Of a stretch of DNA of 64,000 nucleotides, positions 55,362-64,000 are shown piece after piece. The translations under genes were made by a program, and so were the position numbers. The DNA comes from Favolaschia claudopus (Eukaryota; Basidiomycota; Agaricomycetes; Agaricales; Mycenaceae): positions 682,001 through 746,000 of the forward strand of contig JAWWNJ010000051.1 in NCBI GenBank assembly GCA_037176885.1, in the 5' to 3' direction. The notes below the pieces were generated by a model. The model saw only the letters and a list, made by a program, of their open reading frames with translations. It was not told the DNA's origin and did no database searches. Position 1 is the first letter of the stretch; the number at the start of each line of letters is the position of its first letter.

Positions 55362-57332
55362 CTAAGCGGTAGCGAGAACTATATTACTGTCCACAGGCGG
55401 CACTTCCCTCCTCCTCAACTCCGCCCTCCTCTCCGTCTCCCACCTTAGCAACTCCCCCTTCAAACTCGTTACCCTCGTCTCGCTCACAGGATGCTTCGAT
55501 CCTGTTATGTTATGCACATACGACGACGACGGATATTGTTTGCGCTGCTCCCCGGCGTTGGACGAACATTCTGATGAGGATCGATTTTCCCAGAACGCCA
55601 CGGCCTTGCGCGCATCATATCCTGCGTGCGCGAGTAATCTGTGACGAAGAAATGCATTAATAAACGAACGATTCGATCCTTGTCAGAAAAAAAAGATGCA
55701 GGAAGGAAGGAAATCGACGGCTTACCGAGCTGATACGACGTCCGCTTCGATCTCCTGTTTCACGCTCGTGCAGTATTCTCCCACTTTTTCCAGTTCGCCG
55801 GAACCGACCTTGCCCAATTGGGCTACAGCGTCGTTGACGAACGGACTGTTGAAGAAATGAATATTAGAGCAGGTTATAATGAAAGGACCCTGAAACATAC
55901 CCGAATACCATCGTGACAGGGAAGATTACAACGCGGATTATATCGGATATCATAGACATGACTCCGGGCACAATTATGGTAGCGGATGAGAGAGTTTCGA
56001 GGTGATGTGATAGAATGAGATGCGCCAGCTCGTGGGAGAGAAGAATAGCAAGCTCTGCGGTTTGGGAAGGCGTCGGAATAGGATGTGGTGGGACAGGTGT
56101 CACTGGGCTGAAGAGACCGCCAAAGAGACTTGACAACCAAGAATACTGAGGTTCGGGAGCAGCAGCTGGCTTGTCGAGCTCGCAAGGCGCACGAGCAAGG
56201 ATTTCGTCTAGAAAGCCAGAATAGACGACAATTCCGCCCCCTCCGTCAGGCCCGAAGCCATACGAAAAGGCATTGGATGCATCCGGCTTATCGACAACCA
56301 GCAAGGAATACGGTGGCCCGGGGATGGAATGCGGTACGGGGGCGACATGTCGCTTGCACATATAACCCTCGGTAAATTTCCGTAGGAACTCTGAGGCGCG
56401 CGGGCGAGGGCGCAGGGGATACTGAGCAGGTGGGGGCAGAGGGATATCACCCTGGCCGCCTTCCGACCAGTCTTTGCAAAGGTGTCCCTCATTCAGCAGC
56501 ACCGGAATGGTGCGCTCCAGATCCCGCAGAGTATCTCGAACCCAAGCGTACCGCCAATCGGATGGTGGAATGAGATGCGCGGGCCCATCTTGAGATAGGA
56601 TATCGCTGACAGCCTGGTACCAGCCAGAGCCCGCTAGTTGGCCGGCGATTTCTTCTTCCTCCTCTGGAGAAAGAATGATTAACCGCCATCTTGCTAGGAT
56701 ATGAGTCTCAGGTGTAGCTGTTTGGACATAGTCTTACCGTCCAGTAAGGGGAGTCCTTTCGAGACTGGCCGCGATGGTGCCCCAAAACAGGAACCCAGGA
56801 ATGAAAAACAGTAAATGAAAGGCGAGGGTGCGGGATCGTATTCGTTTCAGGAGAACGTTAGTTTTCTCTTCTGACATCGGAAAACCATGGATGGCCGCGT
56901 GCTTAAGATGCCGCCGAGTCTTGTGGTTTTTGAATAGAATTACTGTAAAAATCTCAGAATAAGGTTCATGGCACGAAAAAGCGACACATACCAGGCATGA
57001 TGGTCAAGACGATGCGGCCCGCTGTGCGAACGAGTTCCATTGCGGCTGAGGTCTAACTGAACGATGTCAGCAGTGATAACTGCTACTTGAAAGCCACAGA
57101 CTTTCAGAAGCGCCAGAAGAGGAATGATTGGAGCCCCTCTCCGCGTTGGGGTAGAATGGAACGCAGAGGATCTTGGAAGTGAGGCATGAAGGCTAGTCGG
57201 GGAGATTTGGGCGTGACGAATGTATTGAGAGCTTCGACAGGGATAAGGAGACTGGTGACCAAGGAGCGTGGAGAGAGGACGCGAAGGGATAGACGTTGGA
57301 GACAGAATCTTGCGGGCGGATAGACGCAGCAT
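55362..57332 (-). CDS. M48 metallopeptidase, OMA1-like, mitochondrial
   Basis: The N-terminus (MLRLSARKILSPTSIPSRPL, Ser/Arg-rich, HSTPTRRG) is a mitochondrial presequence. A membrane helix (LAFHLLFFIPGFLFWGTIAA) precedes GQLAGSGWYQAVSDI, VVDKPDASNAFSYGFGP, GGIVVYSGFLDE and the zinc site ELAILLSHELAHLILSHH (HExxH). A hydrophobic segment IIVPGVMSMISDIIRVVIFP follows, then QEIEADVVSARLLAHAGYD with the third zinc ligand Glu. This is the M48C/OMA1 arrangement. OMA1 cleaves the fusion dynamin Mgm1/OPA1 or acts in membrane quality control in mitochondria. The protein ends in a charged tail. Four introns. Convergent with RMD1. Confidence 0.9.
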
Positions 57333-57562
57333 CGTACATTATACAGCCAGTTTGCACGACGACCACCGCAGCGAGCTCAATAGTTGAAACAGACCAGTCT
57401 CGCCCGCACGTGAATCGAATTCAGTCCAATTCCGAAATCACTTCACTTTTAGTCTTTCGTCTGACTCAGATCACAAACCTGTTGAACCTCCGCAAACCTC
57501 CGTCGTACGCGCAGCAATCGTGGATTAAAACATATATTGTACACTACTAATCTTCTCATCAT

Positions 57563-58984
57563 CTACGACGAAATCCAGGTCGCTTCGTTGTAGAGCATGC
57601 CCTCAACATCAGTCTCTTTTCCATCGGCACCGACGAGCTTCAGTGTCGTAGGGTTGTACCACTGTAGGAAAAGAAACGGGAGACATACGTGAGTGGATTG
57701 TGTAATTACCACGACTAAAAACTTGCCTGATAAATATATGGCTTCGTGCCGGACACGTAATTCACGGCGAGCTTGAGTACTCGCGGCACCTCTGCCATGA
57801 AATCCACCTTTTCCACAAGCCCTTTGGGGTTTGTGTGGTCGCCTACATCCACGTGTAGTTTCCCTGCAAACGTCCCGGGCGATTCAGGGATCAACGACGA
57901 CCCTGTCCATTCAAAAAGAAGCTCCGTCGGCACCTGATACCCAGTCTCGGGGTCGAGCGCCGGCTTGAGATGCGAAGCCCGCGACTGAACAGGTGCGTCG
58001 GCGCTGAGAGCCTCGTCAGGCCAACGAGTCTCCGCAGTCACAGCAGCCAACTTGTCCCCAACGACCAGCGAGCCAACGTTGACCGCAACACCTCCTGAAG
58101 TGGCACCCTTCCTCCCGTACTTTTCAATCGTCGTGAATTCCATCTGAATAGCAGACACGCCACCACTCGACGGGCTTTGGAAGTGAGCGAAATTCCACGA
58201 CGCGGCGACCAGATCCGGGCGCATGCCTTGAATAGCATGAACGAACATCCCAGGACCCTCGATCGTGGAAGCTGCCCCGTTACGAATGATATGTCCAGTC
58301 GCATGGTATCGAGGCCAGAAGCGGTGGATAACATAGCCGTCAGGCTTGGTCAGATCGTGACCGAAATATGAGTAGCCACCCTTGTCGCCAGAGCCGATCT
58401 TGTAGCCAGGAATGTGTTTAGAGCGAGTTACCTCAAGAGAGATCTGGAGATCCTGCGCAAGATTCGCGCGGACAGTGTACGACTCAGGAGTGTCGGAGCC
58501 CGGAGAAGATTTATGCGAAACGGAGAACTCGTCGGCTTTGCAAGAACGCTTATCGAGTCCCGGGGGCGGGGTGACGAAGTTGGAGACATTAATGGACTTC
58601 CATGTGGTCTCTTTGGTCTTTGGGTTGTAGATTTTGCAAGTGAACTGGATGGTAGGATACCATACCCTGGATCGACATGAGAGTCATCCAAATGCGGTAG
58701 TCGAACGTCGAAAACGCACCCGACAGAAGAGTGAATGATTTGGCACATCATAAACGTACCATCGTCGCAGGTGGTGTAAAATATCTGCGTCTCTGCCACA
58801 AAACCTCCCGAGCACAACCACTCAGTGTCTTTTGGCTGGAGTTCCCCATACGTCTCCTTGGCTAGCGTCGTAACAGGATGAAATGTCGGTGCATTAGGAT
58901 CCACCGGAGCAGAAGTCCTGCGACGGGTCAAACAGAATTGGAAGGGCTTGCATCTTCAACTCACGAAAATATCGAGGAGAACAT
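57563..58984 (-). CDS. SVF1: Svf1-family survival factor (lipocalin-like double domain)
   Basis: Starts MFSSIFSTSAPVDPNAPTFH; then LQPKDTEWLCSGGFVAETQI, FYTTCDDGTFMMCQIIHSSV, CKIYNPKTKETTWKSINVSN, the second domain YFGHDLTKPDGYVIHRFWPR, HATGHIIRNG, GPGMFVHAIQGMRPDLVAAS WNFAHFQS, VVGDKLAAVTAETRWPDEAL, and ELLFEWTGSS, ending LYNEATWISS. This is the Svf1 pattern. In yeast Svf1 is a ceramide transfer factor between ER and Golgi, named for survival of oxidative stress. First exon is only 20 nt. Three or four introns. Confidence 0.93.
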
Positions 58985-59081
58985 CGTGGTTCGGTGAAAA
59001 AGCAGCAAATCGCGCGTCTACCTTTATGTCATGCCGTACGTAATCATACACTGTCAATACATTTTACAAGTCTATCCCGAT

Positions 59082-60075
59082 CTATTCTTCGACTCGCTGT
59101 CGCTTCGAGGATCTAGTATCCAAAGCGGAGGCCAGGCTCCCCATGCTCTCAGTTCTACTCGGATCTGGTCCGCCAGGAGTGCCCTGTGGATGTGAGACAG
59201 ATAAAGAGAAGAAACATGTCGGCCCTTACATCTGACTGAGCAGCCTGGTCGTCGTATTGAATCGCCCAAGTAAACAACATGCTGTCCTCTTCTGCGATCG
59301 AGGGTGCTGGTACGGGAGACGGAGTTTGTTCAGCCACGGGTGGTTGATTCCGAGTCACTACAGTTCGCACAAAGTGCATAGTCCCGCTCTCGAGTGCCTC
59401 GAGCAGCTCCTTGTTTTGATCAGCCTTGAGAGACGAGGGATTCTGTGCAGGGATATGGGGTGGCCAGCCGACAAGACCGACACCGTACGTATGCAACAGC
59501 GCAGGATTTGTCCATTTCATCTCAGCGTTCCGAACGCCACTTGCTGATCTGAGAGCTTGTCAAGACTGGACTTGAGAGGTCGAACATAGGCGGCACCTTA
59601 GTGCTTTGCGTACAGCTTCGTAAAGATCAGCTTTCATTGACCTGGAAGACGAGACTTTGGGCAATGGTGGGCGAGCAGTCAGTTTCGACGACGACGCTTG
59701 AGCATTTTCAGGTGTAGAGGGAGGTGGGGTATTTTTGAGGCAATGAAGTCTGAAAGCTTTGGCTCCAGCGTCGCCCCCTCCGCGTTGGCCTCGCCAAAAC
59801 TCTCTACCCAACACGGAGCCTCCAAGAAATCCAGGACTGATTGGGTCGGAAGGATCCACCGCCAGAAGAAAAGACTGTACTCCAGAAGTATCGCAAAGAG
59901 ATTCCAATATTCGAGACGCGTCGGCAAGAACAGAGTTAACTGCGGTGGTACACATTGTTAGAGTTGCCTCTTTGCAGCGACAACCGCCGACCTCGAGCGA
60001 CGCGGTCTTGAGAGGATGCTGGGCTTTCGGTGCTTGGAGATCGAAATAGGTACATGCTATGCCATTCTGCGACAT
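59082..60075 (-). CDS. Conserved-looking protein of unknown function
   Basis: I do not recognise the family. The first exon is well written: MSQNGIACTYFDLQAPKAQH, LKTASLEVGGCRCKEATLTM, CTTAVNSVLADASRILESL, then a Pro/Ser linker (NTPPPSTPENAQASSSK) and SMKADLYEAVRKALR. The second exon has NAEMKWTNPALLHTYGVGLV GWPPHIPAQNPSSLKADQNKE, LLEALESGTMHFVRTVV. The C-terminus after intron GTAAGG...CACAG reads PGGPDPSRTESMGSLASA and ends SSKRQRVEE, an NLS-like basic patch; another frame to 59072 looks poorer. No signal peptide or helix. Possibly a nuclear regulator, which is only a guess. Its start is 267 bp from ACL4 on the other strand. Confidence 0.6.
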
Positions 60076-60342
60076 GCCGCCGCGTCTGTGAAAGCTTAGA
60101 ACAAAGAGAAGAGTTAAATTAGTGAAGTTCTACCTCAGAGAAACCCATTTGTTCACGCTCAGCAAAGGCCCTGATTTCAGCCATACAGAATGCGTCGAGA
60201 CGTTCAAGGAACAGACTGTGAGTAGAATTGCAGGCGGGCTGGGTAGCTGTAACGGCGAGCTCTTGCATGGTGGTCTCAAAGAAGTTTGGGTGGCGGTGCC
60301 TGTCAACTGCTAAATTTCTTTGCTTCAGGATACCACGACGCG

Positions 60343-61707
60343 ATGGGACGGACAAGAACCAAAAAGAAGGTTGCAGGAAAAACTTCAGATACTTCAGATA
60401 CCCTTCCTGCACCCACTGCCGCGCCTTCAATACCCGCTCTACTTGAAAAAGCCCAATCTCTCATCGTTCAATGCGACTATGACCTTGCTTTGCGCTTTGT
60501 AAATCGAATCCTAGAGCAACAACCCTCCAATGCCGAGGCGAAGGAGATGCTTGGTGTCGTGCAGCTCGAAACGGGTGAAATAGAAGCAGCTCGGGCGGTC
60601 AGCGTTTTATTATACGGCTTTCCTTATATTCGACATTGAGATTCACAACTGTATTCAGACGTTCGCCACCTTGCTACCTCCGAATCCAGATGCTCCCAAC
60701 CCACCACCCCCCTCTGCTCATCTTTATCTCGCACAATTGAGCGAAGATGATCCCGGTCTGGCGTTAAAACACTACCAAGCGGCCATCGAAATTTTGACCG
60801 TCCAATTGAAGGGCAAGGAGCGCGCCATGGATCGACCTCAAGACGATGAGGCCGAGCTCAAGAGTAGCATTGTCAGAGCTCTTGTTGGCCAGGTAGAGAT
60901 CTGGATGGATCCCTCATATGATCTCTGGTCCGTTTCCGCACTCTGGATTCTAGTCGTCAGGATTTATAATGTCTGTGCAGCTTTGATCCCGCAGCTGAAA
61001 AAACCTGTGAGGATCTACTCTCATCCGCTCTGCAAACGGACCCTGGAAATGCGGAGGCTCTGCAAGCTCTGGCCTCTGTCCGGATGTCGCAACAACGACC
61101 TGACGATGCAAAACAATGTTTAGAACAATCATGGTCTGCCTGGAAGGATTTAGAGCTCGGTATGATTGCGTTTGCTTGCTTACATGGAAATATGCCTCAA
61201 GTCGGACTACAGATGATCCTAAACTACCACCGATACCAACGCGTCTTGCTCTAGTCAAGTTATTCCTCGAGCTTTCTTTGTTTACACCCGCACTTTTGGT
61301 ATTACACGGAATAATGGCGGCCGACGACCAGGAAGTCGAGGCTTGGTACCTGGAGGGGTGGTGCTTCTTCCTGATGTCAGAGCAAGCGCAGGAAAATGGC
61401 GGAACGTTGGATGAGCTTAGCTGGCAGGAACTTGCGACAGATGCTCGAGATTGTCTCGCAACTTGTGAAGTGGTAAGCTCCTTTAATCCGCTTGAGAAAA
61501 TCGCCCTCATCGTCCATGCAGCTTCATGTAAATGAAGGACATCCAGATACTCCGTTGCTCGAGCACGTCAAGGAGCTGGTCGCCAAGCTGGATGCCCTGG
61601 GCATCAAGCCATCGCCTGTTGCAGAGGGCGAAGGAGACGAAGCAGAAGGTGACTGGGAGGATCTGGAAGGGAGCGAGGATGGGGACGGGGATGTGGAGAT
61701 GGCCTAG
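60343..61707 (+). CDS. ACL4: TPR chaperone Acl4 for ribosomal protein uL4
   Basis: Begins MGRTRTKKKVAGKT, then TPR helices: IPALLEKAQSLIVQCDYDLA LRFVNRILEQQPSNAEAKEM LGVVQLETGEIEAARATFATLL, APNPPPPSAHLYLAQLSEDD PGLALKHYQAAIEIL, CEDLLSSALQTDPGNAEALQ ALASVRMSQQRPDDAKQCLE, LVKLFLELSLFTPALLVLHG, EVEAWYLEGWCFFLMSEQAQ. The C-terminus is highly acidic (EGEGDEAEGDWEDLEGSEDG). Yeast Acl4 captures nascent Rpl4 co-translationally and carries it to the nucleus; TPR core, basic start and acidic end agree. Four introns. Confidence 0.9.
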
Positions 61708-61840
61708 AATTTATAACATGGAACAAAAGTACTGTATCACTGTTGCTAAAAACACTATCCCGCCCGCAGAATCCTGCCGGCTGCTTTCGGGTGGTAGCGT
61801 GTATACTTCGAACGAAAGGCGCGGTATATCCCGACAGTAG

Positions 61841-62429
61841 TCAATGTAGTTCTACGGCTCCATGGGAAAACAGATTCGACGTCCTATGCAAGACTTTCTT
61901 TAAAAGTTGCGGCGGCGATTTCTCTTCAACCCTATCGTTGTTTGGCTGCTCGAGAGTGGGATCGTAGGCATATGCCATGGCAGTTGTTGAAGATGCTTCA
62001 AAGTTCAATGAGAATGAGATTCACGGGCAAAGATGCAGCTACGTACCGTCAGATTTCGCCTTGGCCTTGTCGATCCGTCTTAGATGTTGGGTATCAACCA
62101 CCTGAGGATGAATGAATACCGAATACCGAATTCATCACAGCATCCGCGAGACTTGCCTGATCAATGAAGTCCCCTGCAAACCCAGCAAGCAGTGCCTGCG
62201 TTTCCACAACAGAAGGTGGTCTGCCATTGGCCTTGCAGTGTTTTTGGAACTCACGGCCAGCAACAAAGGTGGCGGCTCCAGTCAGAAGGTCCTGGGTGAT
62301 ATATAACCTGTGAACCTCATTGCTGGATACCTGTTAGGGAAAAGGTCTGAGATACGCCGAAGGGGAGATCGAGAGTCCCACTTGGTCGTTGGCTTTCGCT
62401 GCGTGTAGCTTGTGGTTGAAAATCCTCAT
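61841..62429 (-). CDS. CipC-like small protein (DUF3759)
   Basis: Spliced exons give MRIFNHKLHAAKANDQ, LTGAATFVAGREFQKHCKAN, GRPPSVVETQALLAGFAGDF, IDQ, VVDTQHLRRIDKAKAKSDAS and a C-terminal MAYAYDPTLEQPN. The block GAATFxAxxxFxxxxxxxGRPxSxxxTQALLAGFAGxFIDxxxxTxxLxxIDKxKAK matches CipC (concanamycin-induced protein C) of Aspergillus and its fungal relatives, whose molecular role is unknown. The second intron (62102-62156) begins GCAAGT: a GC-AG intron. The short first exon and the stop at 61841 are my inference. Fragments GAATACC repeat three times inside the GC-AG intron. Confidence 0.72.
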
Positions 62430-62756
62430 GAGAGCAAGCCAACTTGGAGTGAGTGAGGTAGAATGAGAGCGTTAAAGGCCAAGAGACGGCGGGTATAGAT
62501 GTAAGATCTCTTGGAAATCCTACTATAGCGGAGGCATGCGAGTATCGCGCGAAGAATATTGTGTCAGAGCTCGGTCATTGTCTTGCGGCAAGTGTCTGAC
62601 TTGACGAAGCTGGAATCCGTGCTAGACATGGTTGAGAGGCAGGAGTAGAACCCCAAAGGAGATGTGTCGATCCTTCGGACTTGAGCGGCCGAAGGGTTGA
62701 GGAAACCTTGCCTTCCTCGCTCACTGACAAGTGTTAAGCTCAAACTTTCGCGCGTA

Positions 62757-64000
62757 ATGGGCAAGTTACGCAAAGAATCTTCCGATACCGTCGCGTCTAT
62801 TCCACTCAGGCCTCTTCGAATAGTCGCTTGTGGCACTCTTTTCATCACGCACACTCTCAGTGTCCCCAATCATCCAGCCCCTTCCACTGTAGTACGCGCC
62901 CACTCCGTCACAAAATCTCGTGGTGGCTCTGCTAGTACACTCTTGTCTCTACTGGCACAATTTGCTCAAGTTGAAGCTTTCCTGGTCGCGCCGCTCGGCG
63001 GAAACGAAGAGGGCAGGATGATTTTACGGGATCTTCAGCGAGAAGGCGTTACCACACGATACTGTAAAGTCGTAAAGGGCGCCGGTGTTCCAAGTGCTTG
63101 GGTTCTCGAATCCGGTTTGTTTTCCTTCTCTTTTCTTGTTTCAATCTGCCTCTAATTTTCTTTTCGCTGTTCGCACAAAAGCTGACAACAATACGCGCAC
63201 GGTCATAAATCACAATCCCCTGCCTGACATCACGCACGAAGAATTCGTGTCTATTCTGGGGCCCCTTCTTGCACCCGAGAACTACATGTTTCCCCCTTCT
63301 CCTATTCCCTCGCCCACTCTGAATTCGCCCGTTCCTCCTTCTCCTTCTATAGCTCGTTCACCTGGTCCTCAACCGAACCCGAACAGCCCAGCACCTTTTG
63401 ACTGGCTACATTTCGAAGGCAGATCTGTCAAGACAACCCTCAACAACATCACCGGCCTCGATGGGCTTGCCCGAGAACGAAAATGGCGTAGTCATTGCGT
63501 TTTCTCTGTCGACGTGGGCCGCAGCAAAGGCAGACAAGGCGTCGAAGCGGTGTGAATTCTACTTGTATTTCATTCAGTCGAGCAGGGAATAATCAACATC
63601 CTGTTCTTTTTCTAGCTCATCCCTCACGCTGATGTATTGTTTCTGAATAAACACTACGCGCAAGCAACGTCGCCGAGCTTTGCGAGCAGTCCCCGCGCAT
63701 TCTTGCTGTCTCTGACGAACATTGCACCTCCACATGCACTGCTAGTGGCGCACTGGGGCTCCGAAGGGGCGGCGGTGCTGTCCCTGCCCACGAAAGAATA
63801 CTTTCAAAGTTCTGGTTGGGTTGAGGAGCGGCCCAAGGTGCCGCCTTCCTCCACTCCGCGCGGCCGAAACGGACACAAAGCCGACGCCGGAGGCTCCGGC
63901 GAATCCGCCGCCGATTTATTGTCTGTTCGTAGCGGGAGCGACTATTGGGCTGGTCGTCAGAGCGGCGCTGCGTCATCCAGCGCGTTCTCTGCCAGCTACA
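62757..64000 (+). CDS. pfkB-family sugar kinase, 3' end beyond the window
   Basis: Starts MGKLRKESSDTVASIPLRPL RIVACGTLFITHTLSV. The N-terminal pfkB signature is SVTKSRGGSASTLLSLLAQF (GG-x-A), followed by VAPLGGNEEGRMILRDLQRE GVTTRYC and TRTVINHNPLPDITHEEF, then DWLHFEGRSVKTTLNNI and HADVLFLNKHYAQATSPSF. The order resembles ketohexokinase or ribokinase-like enzymes. Between the sheet and WLHFEGR sits a Pro-rich insert of about 35 residues (PPSPIPSPTLNSPVPPSPSI) that typical pfkB kinases lack. The catalytic GAGD motif lies past the window end, so the enzyme class is not settled. One short intron near 63116-63180 and another near 63555-63616. Confidence 0.85.

Overview
The window is nuclear DNA from a filamentous fungus, most likely a basidiomycete of the Agaricomycetes. 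The evidence is a dense run of single-copy eukaryotic housekeeping genes, very many short (about 45-70 bp) GT-AG introns, intergenic gaps mostly of 50-1200 bp, and family hallmarks such as BRO1/PalA, ORC1, a tandem-duplicated eukaryotic PFK, a Wss1 protease and a Snu66 splicing factor. There are no operons, Shine-Dalgarno sites, CRISPR arrays or rRNA genes. Every gene model below was spliced by eye from sequence and protein similarity, so outer ends and motifs are firmer than each internal splice site.

Layout. Positions 1-3000 are an accessory, repeat-bearing stretch: two non-autonomous DNA transposons with clean target-site duplications (584-878, three-hairpin fold, 9-bp TSD; 2464-2980, hAT-like, 8-bp TSD) flank a DM9/DUF3421 gene. 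From 3032 on the DNA is gene-dense: RIM20/palA and ORC1 (divergent, 81 bp apart), a paraoxonase-like propeller, a Bqt4-like KilA-N membrane protein, phosphofructokinase and argininosuccinate synthase (divergent, 191 bp apart), a GNAT acetyltransferase, a small hypothetical, WSS1, a cation/Ca2+ exchanger, ubiquilin DSK2, and an NCS1 nucleobase permease. Next come two paralogous cell-surface proteins either side of the mitochondrial GTPase MTG2, a TDP2-like phosphodiesterase, a protein disulfide isomerase with an ERp29 domain, the ribosome-assembly WD40 protein SQT1, a secreted beta-propeller protein, an MFS sugar transporter and a GH13 alpha-amylase. The last part holds SNU66/SART1, RMD1/RMND1, an OMA1-like M48 protease, SVF1, an unknown nuclear-looking protein, ACL4, a CipC-like protein and the start of a pfkB sugar kinase cut by the window edge.

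How the genes relate. There is no biosynthetic cluster. Loose functional pairs are the sugar transporter beside the alpha-amylase, and two dedicated ribosomal-protein chaperones (SQT1 for uL16/Rpl10, ACL4 for uL4/Rpl4).

The most unusual thing I found is in gene structure. Several genes need microexons, often exactly at active-site motifs: WSS1 HExxH, the PDI WCGHC, and the first membrane helix of the NCS1 permease. The two surface-protein paralogs both appear to share a 14-nt exon followed by a 2-nt exon at the same place. Two GC-AG introns are also inferred.
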